A stretch of 64,000 nucleotides of DNA, taken from NCBI GenBank assembly GCA_018241185.1, contig JAFEEH010000196.1:1-64000 (forward strand). Reading direction: 5' to 3'. The stretch is from Pseudomonadota bacterium. Lineage in GTDB: Bacteria; Pseudomonadota; Gammaproteobacteria; Burkholderiales; Burkholderiaceae_C. Each line of letters starts with the position of its first letter. Positions within the stretch are counted from its first letter, which is position 1. A model generated the notes under the pieces. The model saw only the letters and a program-made list of their open reading frames with translations, was not told the DNA's origin and searched no databases. The translations under genes and the position numbers were made by a program. This document shows, piece after piece, positions 43,119 through 51,343 of this stretch.

Positions 43119-43730
43119 CTATCCCTTGCCCAGCAGCGCGTCCTTGAGCTTCCAGTCGGCCGGCGCAGGCCCCAGCCAGATGCGCAGCAGCGCATTGAAG
43201 AAGGCCGGTTCCCGGATCGGCTCGCCCTGCGGCACGCCCTTGACCACGACCTGGCTGCCGGCGCCGGGCCACCAGTCGACGTAGAAGGTGTCGCCGGCCT
43301 TGAGCTGCTTCTGGTCCGCGAACATCTGCCCCATGCGCACGAGGCCGGGGATCAGCTGGGCCAGTTCGGCGCGTGGCGAGTTCTCCTCGACGCCCTTGGT
43401 GAAGAGCTTGCCCAACTCGTTGGCGTCGATGTCGCGCAGCATCGTGATCGAGATGCGCTTGGGCCCGGGCTGCGCGAGCACCTCCTCGACGGTCGACACC
43501 TTTCTGCCGAGGTAGAGCCCAGCCGCATAGACCTTGAAGACGGCCTTGTAGCGCACGCCGGCACCGTTGAGTTCGAGGCGCTGGCCGCGCACGTCCAGGC
43601 TGTCGTCGTACCTGATGCCTGCCACGTCGACGGGCGCCGCCGTGGCGACGAGGGCGAACAGGAGCATGAGGCCACTGAGCGCGGCGCGACATGAAGGGAA
43701 GGTGGCCAAGGAGTTCTCCGGGTGAAGCAA
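43119..43730 (-). CDS. Secreted chalcone-isomerase-like protein
   Basis: 203 aa. Signal peptide ALSGLMLLFALVATAAPVDV (cleavage near residue 32). The mature part matches the bacterial chalcone-isomerase-like family: VDVAGIRYDDSLDVRGQRLELNG in outline, YKAVFKVYAAGLYLGRK, RISITMLRDIDANELGKLF and GDTFYVDWWPGAGSQV. In bacteria these are periplasmic and probably bind lipids rather than isomerise flavonoids. Convergent with gph; its start region adjoins the trp leader. Confidence 0.82.
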   Translation of the reverse strand: MLHPENSLATFPSCRAALSGLMLLFALVATAAPVDVAGIRYDDSLDVRGQRLELNGAGVRYKAVFKVYAAGLYLGRKVSTVEEVLAQPGPKRISITMLRDIDANELGKLFTKGVEENSPRAELAQLIPGLVRMGQMFADQKQLKAGDTFYVDWWPGAGSQVVVKGVPQGEPIREPAFFNALLRIWLGPAPADWKLKDALLGKG

Positions 43731-44067
43731 GCCCCCTGTGACATTTTGTTATGGCGCGGATTGTGCCAACCGGTACGGCACCGGCTGCCCGGGCAAATCC
43801 GGACCCGTGCGTGCAGGACGGCGCGGCGCGCTGGGCTACACTCGCCGCTCCATGTTTGTTCATCACGTCATCCAGACAGGTCGCGGGAGCCGGGGAGCCT
43901 GGCCCTGGCGTACGCCAGCGACTTTGACTGCCTGAAGCACGGCCGCTGCCGTGCGCTGACTGATGGCACGGCGCCCGCCGTGCACCCGAGGTTCGCCGCC
44001 GCTGCGAATCGCCCGTGAATGAACGCCTGCGCCTGAACACCCCGTGGCGCCGGCCCATGGAGACCCC
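43731..44067 (+). promoter_or_regulatory. trpE upstream region with candidate leader
   Basis: A 337-bp non-coding stretch. A -10-like TACACT lies at 43837-43842 with no good -35. An ORF at 43852-43935 encodes a 27-residue peptide containing Trp-Pro-Trp (codons 43900-43908). Two perfect 7-bp hairpins with identical arms follow: GCACGGC/GCCGTGC at 43937-43954 and again at 43966-43983. Because the arms are the same sequence, arm 2 can pair with arm 1 or arm 3, giving mutually exclusive folds. No T-run follows the last hairpin. This fits a translation-sensing leader, but it is unproven. Confidence 0.45.
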
Positions 44068-45570
44068 GTGATCACCGAACTCGAATTCAAGAGCCTCAGC
44101 GCCCAGGGCTACAACCGCATCCCGCTGATGCTTGAGGCCTTTGCGGACCTCGAAACCCCGCTTTCCCTCTACCTCAAGCTGGCACACACCCAGGGCGGCG
44201 GCCGGCATTCCTTCTTGCTCGAATCCGTCGTCGGCGGCGAGCGCTTCGGCCGCTACTCCTTCATCGGCCTGCCGGCGCGCACGCTGCTGCGCGCACGCGG
44301 CTTCGGGGCCGAGGCGCGCACCGAGGTCGTCACTGACGGCCAGGTCGTCGAGACGGCCGAAGGCAACCCGCTGGATTTCATCGAGGCCTACCAGCGGCGC
44401 TTCAAGGTCGCCCTGTCGCCCGGGCTGCCGCGCTTCTGCGGCGGCCTGGCCGGCTACTTCGGCTACGACGCGGTGCGCTACATCGAGAAGAAGCTGGAGG
44501 CCAGTTGCCCGCCCGACACGCTGGGCTGCCCGGACATCCTGCTGCTGCAGTGCGAGGAACTGGCGGTCATCGACAACCTCTCGGGCAAGCTGTACCTCAT
44601 CGTGTACGCCGACCCGAAGCAGCCCGAGGCGTACCCCAACGGCAAGCGCCGCCTGCGCGAGCTGAAGGACAAGCTCAGGTACTCGGTCAGCGCGCCGATC
44701 GTGAAGCCCACGCAGGCGCACCCGCCCGAGCGCCCCTTCGCCAAGGCCGACTACCTGGCCGCCGTCGAGCGCGCCAAGGAACTGATCGCTGCCGGCGACT
44801 TCATGCAGGTGCAGGTGGGCCAGCGCATCAGCAAGCGCTACACCGAATCGCCGCTGTCGCTGTACCGGGCGCTGCGCTCGCTCAACCCGTCGCCCTACAT
44901 GTACTACTACGACATGGGGGACCACCATGTCGTCGGTGCGTCGCCGGAGATCCTGGTGCGGCAGGAACACACCCCCGAGGGTGAACAGAAAATCACCATT
45001 CGCCCGCTGGCCGGCACGCGGCCGCGCGGCGCCTCGATCGAGTTGGACAAGGCGGCCGAGGTCGAACTGGTGAACGACCCCAAGGAGCGCGCCGAACATG
45101 TGATGCTGATCGACCTGGCGCGCAATGACATCGGCCGCATCGCCAAGATCGGCACCGTGAAGGTGACCGAAGCCTTTGCGGTGGAGCGCTACAGCCATGT
45201 GATGCACATCGTGAGCAACGTCGAAGGCATCCTGAAGGACGGCATGACCGCCATCGACGTGCTCAAGGCCACCTTCCCGGCCGGCACGCTGACCGGCGCG
45301 CCCAAGGTGCACGCGATGGAACTGATCGACCAGCTGGAGCCCACCAAGCGCGGCCTGTACGGCGGGGCCTGCGGCTACATCAGCTATGCCGGCGACATGG
45401 ACGTCGCCATCGCCATCCGCACCGGCGTCGTCAAGGACCAGATGCTGCACGTGCAGGCCGCGGCGGGCGTCGTGGCCGATTCGGTGCCCGAGATGGAATG
45501 GAAGGAAACCGAAGCCAAGGCGCGCGCGCTGCTGCGGGCGGCGGAGTTGGTGGAGGAGGGGCTGGAATGA
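44068..45570 (+). CDS. trpE: Anthranilate synthase component I
   Basis: 500 aa from GTG 44068, chosen because GGAG lies 5 bp upstream and homologues begin ITELEFKSL. It makes anthranilate from chorismate and ammonia or glutamine. The chorismate-binding half has RPLAGTRPRGA, HVMLIDLARNDIGR, FPAGTLTGAPKVHAMELID and GLYGGACGYISY. The N-terminal half carries the Trp-feedback region (LLESVVGGERFGRYSFIG). Its stop overlaps the ATG of the GxxExxY gene. The partner trpG is displaced 538 bp downstream. Confidence 0.97.
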   Translation: MITELEFKSLSAQGYNRIPLMLEAFADLETPLSLYLKLAHTQGGGRHSFLLESVVGGERFGRYSFIGLPARTLLRARGFGAEARTEVVTDGQVVETAEGNPLDFIEAYQRRFKVALSPGLPRFCGGLAGYFGYDAVRYIEKKLEASCPPDTLGCPDILLLQCEELAVIDNLSGKLYLIVYADPKQPEAYPNGKRRLRELKDKLRYSVSAPIVKPTQAHPPERPFAKADYLAAVERAKELIAAGDFMQVQVGQRISKRYTESPLSLYRALRSLNPSPYMYYYDMGDHHVVGASPEILVRQEHTPEGEQKITIRPLAGTRPRGASIELDKAAEVELVNDPKERAEHVMLIDLARNDIGRIAKIGTVKVTEAFAVERYSHVMHIVSNVEGILKDGMTAIDVLKATFPAGTLTGAPKVHAMELIDQLEPTKRGLYGGACGYISYAGDMDVAIAIRTGVVKDQMLHVQAAAGVVADSVPEMEWKETEAKARALLRAAELVEEGLE

Positions 45571-46025
45571 GCGGCCTGGAATACGGGAGCGGACTCCCGG
45601 ACGCAGAGGACGCAAAGGTTCCGCAGAGGACGCAGAAGGAACAGCCAAGAATCGAGAATGATTGCTCGCACGCGATCATCGGTGCAGCGGTCGAGGTTCA
45701 GCGGGTGCTGGGTGTGGGCTTGTTGGAAAGCGCGTACGCAGCGGCGATGCAGATCGAACTGGCCGAGCGCGGCCTGGCGTTCCAGCGCGAAGTGCCCGTG
45801 CGCGCGAGCTACAAGGGCATCGCCTTGGGCGAGGCATACCGCGCCGACTTCGTCGTCGAGCGGTCGGTCATTCTTGAACTCAAAGCGGTCGAGGCCTTTC
45901 ACGACCTGCATCGTGCGCAGTTGCTGTCGTACCTGCGCCTGGCCGGCCTCAAGCTCGGCCTGCTCATCAACTTCCATGCCTTCCCAGTCGTCAAAGGCAT
46001 CCACCGGATCGTCAACAAGCTATGA
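45567..46025 (+). CDS. GxxExxY protein in an inverted-repeat cassette
   Basis: 152 aa. The naming motif GLLESAY is followed by a PD-(D/E)XK-like core ([19 protein letters not shown]) and [17 protein letters not shown]. These small proteins are of uncertain role and resemble nucleases. Codons 8-25 are supplied by the left inverted repeat. The ATG overlaps the trpE stop; an internal start (for example GTG in VEVQRVLG) would leave the repeat untranslated. Gene plus repeats look like an insertion between trpE and trpG. Confidence 0.8.
   Translation: MSGLEYGSGLPDAEDAKVPQRTQKEQPRIENDCSHAIIGAAVEVQRVLGVGLLESAYAAAMQIELAERGLAFQREVPVRASYKGIALGEAYRADFVVERSVILELKAVEAFHDLHRAQLLSYLRLAGLKLGLLINFHAFPVVKGIHRIVNKL
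45588..45641 (+). repeat. Left arm of 54-nt inverted repeat around GxxExxY gene
   Basis: It pairs with 46039-46092 with only a few mismatches. Within the arm, GACGCAGAGGACGCA and CGCAGAGGACGCAGA form a short direct repeat. Confidence 0.9.
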
Positions 46026-46038
46026 ATTCATTTCTGAA

Positions 46039-46092
46039 TTCCTTTTGCGTCCTCTGCGGAACCTTTGCGTCCTCTGCGTCCGGAAGTCCGCT
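46039..46092 (-). repeat. Right arm of 54-nt inverted repeat around GxxExxY gene
   Basis: Reverse complement of 45588-45641. It ends 3 bp before the CAGGAG ribosome site of trpG, so the insertion left trpG translation intact. Confidence 0.9.
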
Positions 46093-46107
46093 TCCAGGAG
46101 ACCTCGC

Positions 46108-46695
46108 ATGACCCGAGTCCTCATGATCGACAACTACGACTCCTTCACCTTCAACATCGTCCAGTACCTGGGCGAACTGGGGGCGGAGGTGGAGACGGTG
46201 CGCAACGACGAGCTCACGCTGGAGGACGTCGGCGCACGCATCGACGCGGGCGTGACGCGGCTGGTGGTGTCGCCCGGTCCCTGCTCGCCGGCCGAGGCGG
46301 GCGTGTCGGTGCCGGCGATCCGCGCCTTCGCGGGCAAGCTGCCGATCCTGGGCGTGTGCCTGGGACACCAGTCGATCGGCGCGGCCTTCGGCGGCACCAT
46401 CGTGCGGGCGCAACAGCTCATGCACGGCAAGGTCAGCGAGATCACGACCACGCGCGAGGGCGTGTTCGCCGGCCTGCCCGAGCGCTTCACCGTCAACCGC
46501 TACCACTCGCTGGCCATCGAGCGCGCCACCTGCCCGAAGGAACTGGCGCTCACCGCCTGGACCGACGACGGCGAGATCATGGGCGTGCGCCACACCGGCT
46601 TCGCGCACGACGTGCGCATCGAAGGCGTGCAGTTCCACCCCGAGTCGATCCTGACCGAGCACGGCCATGCCATGCTCCGCAATTTCCTGTCCTGA
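46108..46695 (+). CDS. trpG: Anthranilate synthase component II (glutaminase)
   Basis: 195 aa, class I glutamine amidotransferase. [20 protein letters not shown] starts the protein; the nucleophile Cys is in [16 protein letters not shown] and the His/Glu pair in VQFHPESIL. It feeds ammonia to TrpE and, in many bacteria, also serves as PabA for folate. CCAGGAG precedes the ATG by 8 bp. Confidence 0.97.
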   Translation: MTRVLMIDNYDSFTFNIVQYLGELGAEVETVRNDELTLEDVGARIDAGVTRLVVSPGPCSPAEAGVSVPAIRAFAGKLPILGVCLGHQSIGAAFGGTIVRAQQLMHGKVSEITTTREGVFAGLPERFTVNRYHSLAIERATCPKELALTAWTDDGEIMGVRHTGFAHDVRIEGVQFHPESILTEHGHAMLRNFLS

Positions 46696-46708
46696 CGGCC
46701 GTGCGGCG

Positions 46709-46774
46709 TTGCTATGAAATTCATAGCTGCTCGCGTAGGCTGGACGGGCGTTGGAGGCCTTTTTAATGCATGAA
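46709..46774 (+). repeat. Dispersed 65-bp repeat, copy D
   Basis: TTGCTATGAAATTCATAGCTG with a perfect CTATGAA/TTCATAG palindrome, CTCGCGTAGGC, GGACGGGCGTTGGAGGCC and a TTTTTAATGCATGAA tail. The ltaE ATG (46766) lies in that tail. Confidence 0.85.
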
Positions 46775-47878
46775 TCCCTGGTCGACCTGCGCAGCGACAC
46801 CGTGACGCAGCCCACGCCCGCGATGCGCGCTGCCATGATGGCCGCGCCGCTGGGCGACGACGTCTTCGGCGCCGACCCGACGGTCAACGCGCTGCAGGAG
46901 CGCATCGCCGCGCTGCTGGGCTTCGAGGCGGCGCTCTTCGTGCCCACCGGCACGCAGAGCAACCTGTGCGGCATCCTGGCGCACTGCGGCCGCGGCGACG
47001 AGTACATCGTCGGCCAGCAGCAGCACTGCTACCGCTGGGAAGGCGGCGGCGCGGCGGTCTTCGGCAGCGTGCAGCCGCAGCCGCTGGACCACGCGCCCGA
47101 CGGCACGCTGCCGCTGGCGCAGATCGAGGCGGCCATCAAGCCCGACGACGCGCACTTCGCACGCACCCGGCTGCTGGCGCTGGAGAACACGCTGGGCGGC
47201 AAGGTGCTGCCGATGGACTGGCTGCGCGATGCGACGGCGCTCGCGCGCAAGCACGGCCTCGCGACGCATCTGGACGGCGCGCGGCTGTTCAATGCGGCGG
47301 TGGCGCAGTCGCAGCAGTCCAAGCCCGTTCGGCCTGAGCCTGTCGAAGGCCTTGCCCCGGCTTCGACAAGCTCAGCCCGAACGGATCTCGTCTTCGAAGA
47401 AGCCCGCCGCATCGCCGGCCACTTCGACAGCGTCTCCGTCTGCTTCAGCAAGGGCCTGGGCGCGCCGGTGGGCTCGGCGCTGGTGGGCAGCCGCGAGTTC
47501 ATCGCGCGTGCGCACCGCATCCGCAAGATGGCCGGCGGTGGCATGCGCCAGGCCGGCCTGCTGGCAGCCGCGGCGCTGCATGCGCTGGACCACCACGTCG
47601 AACGCCTGGCCGAGGACCATGCGCTCGCGCGTCGGCTGGCCCAGGGGCTGGCCGCCATCCCGGGACTGCGCGTGGAAGCGCCGCAGACCAACATCGTCTT
47701 CGTCGACCTGGAGGGTGAGGCGGCCGCACGCGGCGCGGGGCTCATCGATCACCTGAAGGCGCAGGGCATCCTGGCCACCGGCCTGTACCGCCTGCGCTTC
47801 GTCACGCACCTGGACGTCGACGCCGCGGGCGTGGACCGGGCCGTCGCCGCCGTGCGCGGGTTCTTCGCTCAGGCCTGA
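46766..47878 (+). CDS. ltaE: Low-specificity L-threonine aldolase
   Basis: 370 aa, PLP enzyme cleaving threonine to glycine and acetaldehyde. DLRSDTVTQPTPAMRAAM, GDDVFGADPTV, FVPTGTQSN, THLDGARLFNA and the PLP-Lys segment CFSKGLGAPVGSALVG are all present. Residues about 187-206 come from an in-frame 60-nt palindromic element (47325-47384), between the DGARLFNA strand and the PLP-Lys strand. The start ATG sits in the tail of dispersed repeat copy D and has no clear ribosome site. Confidence 0.93.
   Translation: MHESLVDLRSDTVTQPTPAMRAAMMAAPLGDDVFGADPTVNALQERIAALLGFEAALFVPTGTQSNLCGILAHCGRGDEYIVGQQQHCYRWEGGGAAVFGSVQPQPLDHAPDGTLPLAQIEAAIKPDDAHFARTRLLALENTLGGKVLPMDWLRDATALARKHGLATHLDGARLFNAAVAQSQQSKPVRPEPVEGLAPASTSSARTDLVFEEARRIAGHFDSVSVCFSKGLGAPVGSALVGSREFIARAHRIRKMAGGGMRQAGLLAAAALHALDHHVERLAEDHALARRLAQGLAAIPGLRVEAPQTNIVFVDLEGEAAARGAGLIDHLKAQGILATGLYRLRFVTHLDVDAAGVDRAVAAVRGFFAQA
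47325..47384 (+). repeat. 60-nt palindromic element in-frame in ltaE
   Basis: Arms CCGTTCGGCCTGAGCCTGTC and, reversed, its near complement ending at 47384. Exactly 60 nt, translated PVRPEPVEGLAPASTSSART, the same frame as the element in clpV. Confidence 0.9.
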
Positions 47879-47894
47879 GCCGCCGGACCGCGCC

Positions 47895-48575
47895 ATGCCC
47901 GACGCCCAGCACCTGCTGTTCTTCATCGGCGCCGGCCTGCTGCTCAACCTGACGCCGGGGCCGGACGTGTTCTTCATCGTCAGCCACGCGCTGCGCGGCG
48001 GCGCCCGGCGGGGACTGGTCGCGGCACTGGGGATCGCGGCGGGTTGCTGCGTGCACGTGGTGGCGGCGGCCGTCGGCGTGAGCGCGCTGGTCGCGGCGTC
48101 GGCCACGGCCTTTTCGGTGCTCAAGTGGGTGGGCGCGGCCTACCTGGTCTATGTGGGCATCACGATGCTGTTCGCACGACAGCCGACGGATGCTCCTGAT
48201 TTGATAGCTGCTCGCGCAGATGGGATGGGCGCTGCAGGCCGATTCGGCTCTGAAGCGTCGGCGCGTGCCGTGTTTCGCCGCGGCTTCCTGACGAACGTGC
48301 TGAACCCCAAGGTGGCGCTGTTCTTCCTGGCCTTCGTGCCGCAGTTCATCGCCGCCGGCACGCCGCACGCCTGGGCCGTGTTCCTTGCGCTGGGGCTGCT
48401 GTTCACCGTCAACGGCTTCGCCGTGTGCGCCGGCTGGGCGCTGGCTGCGGCCTGGGCGGCGCGGCGCGCGGGCTTCATGCGGCGTGGCATGCAGGTCATG
48501 GAGCGCGTCGCGGGCGCCGTGTTCATCGCCTTCGGCGTGCGCCTGGCCTTCACCGACAGCCCGGCGGTGCCCTGA
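47895..48575 (+). CDS. LysE/RhtB-family amino-acid exporter
   Basis: 226 aa, six predicted membrane helices. The family signature [20 protein letters not shown] is at the N-terminus, and [21 protein letters not shown] lies in the second half. It exports an amino acid or homoserine lactone-like solute; substrate not predictable. About 20 residues of the loop between helices 3 and 4 (residues about 100-120: [20 protein letters not shown]) are encoded by dispersed repeat copy E. Lies between ltaE and trpD. Confidence 0.9.
   Translation: MPDAQHLLFFIGAGLLLNLTPGPDVFFIVSHALRGGARRGLVAALGIAAGCCVHVVAAAVGVSALVAASATAFSVLKWVGAAYLVYVGITMLFARQPTDAPDLIAARADGMGAAGRFGSEASARAVFRRGFLTNVLNPKVALFFLAFVPQFIAAGTPHAWAVFLALGLLFTVNGFAVCAGWALAAAWAARRAGFMRRGMQVMERVAGAVFIAFGVRLAFTDSPAVP
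48191..48254 (+). repeat. Dispersed 65-bp repeat, copy E, inside a coding sequence
   Basis: GATTTGATAGCTG, CTCGCGCAGATGGGATGGGC and GCTGCAGGCCGATTCGGCTC match the family. It is translated in frame within the LysE-type gene. Confidence 0.8.
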
Positions 48576-48619
48576 GCGCGCACCGCACCGCCGAGACCCC
48601 CATTCAAGGAGAGAGACCC

Positions 48620-49642
48620 ATGATCACCCCCCAGGAAGCGCTGCAGCGCACCATCGAGCACCGCGAGATCTTCCACGACGAGATGCTGCACCTGATGCGC
48701 CTCATCATGAAGGGCGAGATCTCGCCGCTCATGGTCGCCGCCATCACCACCGGCCTGCGCGTGAAGAAGGAAACCATCGGCGAGATCACTGCCGCCGCGC
48801 AGGTGATGCGCGAGCTCTCGGCCCGCGTGCACGTGGCCGACAAGACGCATCTGGTCGACGTCGTGGGCACCGGCGGCGACGGCTCGCACACCTTCAACAT
48901 CAGCACCTGCTCGATGTTCGTGGCCGCCGCCGCCGGTGCGCGCGTGGCCAAGCACGGCGGGCGCAGCGTGTCGAGCAAATCGGGCAGCGCCGACGTGCTG
49001 GAGGCGCTGGGCGTGAGCCTGCAGCGCACGCCCGAGCAGATCGCCGACACCATCGCACGGGTGGGCATCGGCTTCATGTTCGCGCCCAACCACCACCCGG
49101 CCATGAAGAACGTGGCGCCGGTGCGCAAGGAGATGGGCGTCAAGACCTTCTTCAACATCCTCGGCCCACTCACCAACCCGGCCGATGCGCCCAACATCCT
49201 CATGGGCGTGTTCCACCCCGACCTGGTCGGCATCCAGGTGCGTGCGCTGCAGCGGCTGGGCGCCGAGCACGCGCTCGTGGTCTACGGCCGCGACGGCATG
49301 GACGAGGTCTCGCTCGGCGCGGCCACGCTCGTGGGCGAACTGAAGAACGGCGAGATCCGCGAGTACGAGATCCACCCCGAGGACTTCGGCCTGCAGATGG
49401 TGAGCAACCGCAGCCTGCGGGTGGAGACGCCCGAGCAGTCGAAGGCCATGCTGGTCGGCGTGCTCGACGGCGAAGGCGGTGCGCCGCGCGACATCGTGCT
49501 GCTCAATGCCGGTGCGACGCTGTATGCGGCCAACGTGGTCGACGCCATCGGCATCGGCATCGAGAAGGCGCGCGAGGCCATCGACTCGGGCGCGGCCAAG
49601 GCCAAGCTGGGGCAGCTGGTGGCTGCCACCGCGGCGGCCTGA
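48620..49642 (+). CDS. trpD: Anthranilate phosphoribosyltransferase
   Basis: 340 aa. It transfers phosphoribose from PRPP to anthranilate. Motifs: [40 protein letters not shown] (PRPP and anthranilate sites), [20 protein letters not shown] and [21 protein letters not shown] precedes the ATG. trpC starts 22 bp after it. Confidence 0.97.
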   Translation: MITPQEALQRTIEHREIFHDEMLHLMRLIMKGEISPLMVAAITTGLRVKKETIGEITAAAQVMRELSARVHVADKTHLVDVVGTGGDGSHTFNISTCSMFVAAAAGARVAKHGGRSVSSKSGSADVLEALGVSLQRTPEQIADTIARVGIGFMFAPNHHPAMKNVAPVRKEMGVKTFFNILGPLTNPADAPNILMGVFHPDLVGIQVRALQRLGAEHALVVYGRDGMDEVSLGAATLVGELKNGEIREYEIHPEDFGLQMVSNRSLRVETPEQSKAMLVGVLDGEGGAPRDIVLLNAGATLYAANVVDAIGIGIEKAREAIDSGAAKAKLGQLVAATAAA

Positions 49643-49664
49643 GCGGCGCAGGGAGAATCGACCC

Positions 49665-50468
49665 ATGTCCGACATCCTGAACAAGATCGTTGCCGTCAAG
49701 CACGAGGAAGTGGCCGCGGCGAAGAAGCGCAGCTCGCTGGAGGCGATCCGCTTCGACGCGGAGAGCCGCGTGCTCACGCGCGACTTCGTGGGCGCGATGC
49801 GCGCCAAGATCGCCGCCGGGCACGCCGCGGTGATCGCCGAGATCAAGAAGGCCAGCCCCAGCAAGGGCGTGATCCGCGAGGGCGAGTTCATTCCCGCCGA
49901 CCTGGCGCAGAGCTATGCCGAGGGTGATGGCGACATCAGCGCCGCGTGCCTGTCGGTGCTCACGGACAAGCAGTTCTTTCAGGGCAGCATCGACTACCTC
50001 AAGCAGGCCCGCGCCTCGTGCGAGCTGCCGGTGCTGCGCAAGGACTTCATGGTCGACGCCTGGCAGATCTACGAGTCGCGTGCGATCGGCGCCGACTGCG
50101 TGCTGCTCATCGCCGCCTGCCTGGACGACTCGCAGATGAAGGACTTCGAGGCCATCGCGACGGGCCTGGGCATGGCGGTGCTGGTCGAGGTGCACGACGC
50201 GGCCGAGATGGAGCGCGCGCTGAAGCTCAAGACGCCGCTGATCGGCGTGAACAACCGCGACCTGCGCAACTTCGAGGTCTCGATCCAGACCACGATCGAC
50301 CTGAAGGCAGCCGTGCCGGCCGACCGGCTGCTGGTGACCGAGTCGGGCATCGCCACGCGCGAGGACGTGAAGACGCTGCGCGACGCCGGCGTCGACGCCT
50401 TCCTGGTGGGCGAAAGCTTCATGCGTGCGCCGGAGCCGGGCGAGGCGCTGGCGAAGCTGTTCGCCTGA
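49665..50468 (+). CDS. trpC: Indole-3-glycerol phosphate synthase
   Basis: 267 aa, TIM barrel. Motifs: [63 protein letters not shown] and [12 protein letters not shown]. It is the stand-alone form, not fused with TrpF. GGGAGAATC precedes the ATG. trpF, trpB and trpA are not in the window. Confidence 0.97.
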   Translation: MSDILNKIVAVKHEEVAAAKKRSSLEAIRFDAESRVLTRDFVGAMRAKIAAGHAAVIAEIKKASPSKGVIREGEFIPADLAQSYAEGDGDISAACLSVLTDKQFFQGSIDYLKQARASCELPVLRKDFMVDAWQIYESRAIGADCVLLIAACLDDSQMKDFEAIATGLGMAVLVEVHDAAEMERALKLKTPLIGVNNRDLRNFEVSIQTTIDLKAAVPADRLLVTESGIATREDVKTLRDAGVDAFLVGESFMRAPEPGEALAKLFA

Positions 50469-50477
50469 AGCAGGGTG

Positions 50478-50543
50478 GTGCTATGAATTTCGTAGCTGCC
50501 TGCGCAGATGGGGCGGGTGCTGGAGGCCGATTTCATGCCTGAA
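50478..50543 (+). repeat. Dispersed 65-bp repeat, copy F
   Basis: GTGCTATGAATTTCGTAGCTG, CCTGCGCAGATGGGGCGGGT, GCTGGAGGCCGATTTCATGC and CTGAA. The ung ATG (50535) is inside the tail, as for ltaE in copy D. Confidence 0.85.
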
Positions 50544-51278
50544 TCTCGCGTCACCCAACTGCAGTCCGCCGACCCGGCCGACTGGCCCGTGGCGCCCGGC
50601 TGGCAGCCGCTGGTCGACGAGTTCTTCGGCTCGGCGGTGGGGCAGAAGCTGCTGGGTTTCCTGGGCGAGCGATTGACGGCCGGCGCCAGCATCTTCCCGC
50701 CGCAGCCGCTGCGTGCGCTGGAACTGACGCCGCCCGAGGCGGTGCGCGTCGTCATCCTCGGCCAGGACCCGTACCACGGGCGCGGCCAGGCCGAGGGGCT
50801 GGCCTTTTCCGTGGCGCCGGGCGTGGCGCTGCCGCCTTCGCTGCGCAACATCTTCAAGGAGCTGGAGCGCGACCTGGGCACACCGCCGCCGCGCTTTCCC
50901 GAGCCGGGCGGCAGCCTGGTGAAGTGGGCGAAGAGCGGCGTGCTGCTGCTCAACACCTGCCTCACGGTGGAGGAGGGCCAGGCGGCCAGCCACTCCGGCA
51001 AGGGCTGGGAGGTGCTGACCGATGCGGTCATCCGCCACGTGGCCGAGGGCCCGCGGCCCGTGGTCTTCATGCTCTGGGGTGCACACGCGCAGGGCAAGCG
51101 TGGCTTCATCGACGGCCAGCGGCACAAGCTGCTGATGTCGAACCATCCCTCGCCGCTGTCGGCCTTGAAGCCTCCCGTGCCCTTCATCGGCAACGGGCAC
51201 TTCGGGCAGGCGCGCGCCTGGCGAGAGGCGCAGCAGCAGGCGCTGGTGCGCGAGGCGCCGTCCGATCCAGCGGGTTGA
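50535..51278 (+). CDS. ung: Uracil-DNA glycosylase
   Basis: 247 aa, family 1 UDG that removes uracil from DNA. Motifs: VVILGQDPYHGRGQAEGLAF with the catalytic Asp, LLLNTCLTVEEGQAASHSGK and the HPSPLS loop. The ATG at 50535 gives the normal N-terminus; the upstream ATG at 50508 lies in the repeat and adds 9 unrelated residues. No strong ribosome site: the segment before the start is repeat sequence (GGAGG at 50522-50526 could serve). Confidence 0.96.
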   Translation: MPESRVTQLQSADPADWPVAPGWQPLVDEFFGSAVGQKLLGFLGERLTAGASIFPPQPLRALELTPPEAVRVVILGQDPYHGRGQAEGLAFSVAPGVALPPSLRNIFKELERDLGTPPPRFPEPGGSLVKWAKSGVLLLNTCLTVEEGQAASHSGKGWEVLTDAVIRHVAEGPRPVVFMLWGAHAQGKRGFIDGQRHKLLMSNHPSPLSALKPPVPFIGNGHFGQARAWREAQQQALVREAPSDPAG

Positions 51279-51287
51279 CGACACCGA

Positions 51288-51343
51288 CTGCTATCGTTTC
51301 GATAGCTGTCCGCGCAAGCCCTATGCGCGCTTCGACTGCTTTT
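51288..51343 (+). repeat. Dispersed 65-bp repeat, copy G
   Basis: CTGCTATCGTTTCGATAGCTG with a perfect CTATCG/CGATAG palindrome, then TCCGCGCAAGCCCTATGCGC. The right part overlaps the last codons of the patatin gene on the other strand. Confidence 0.75.
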
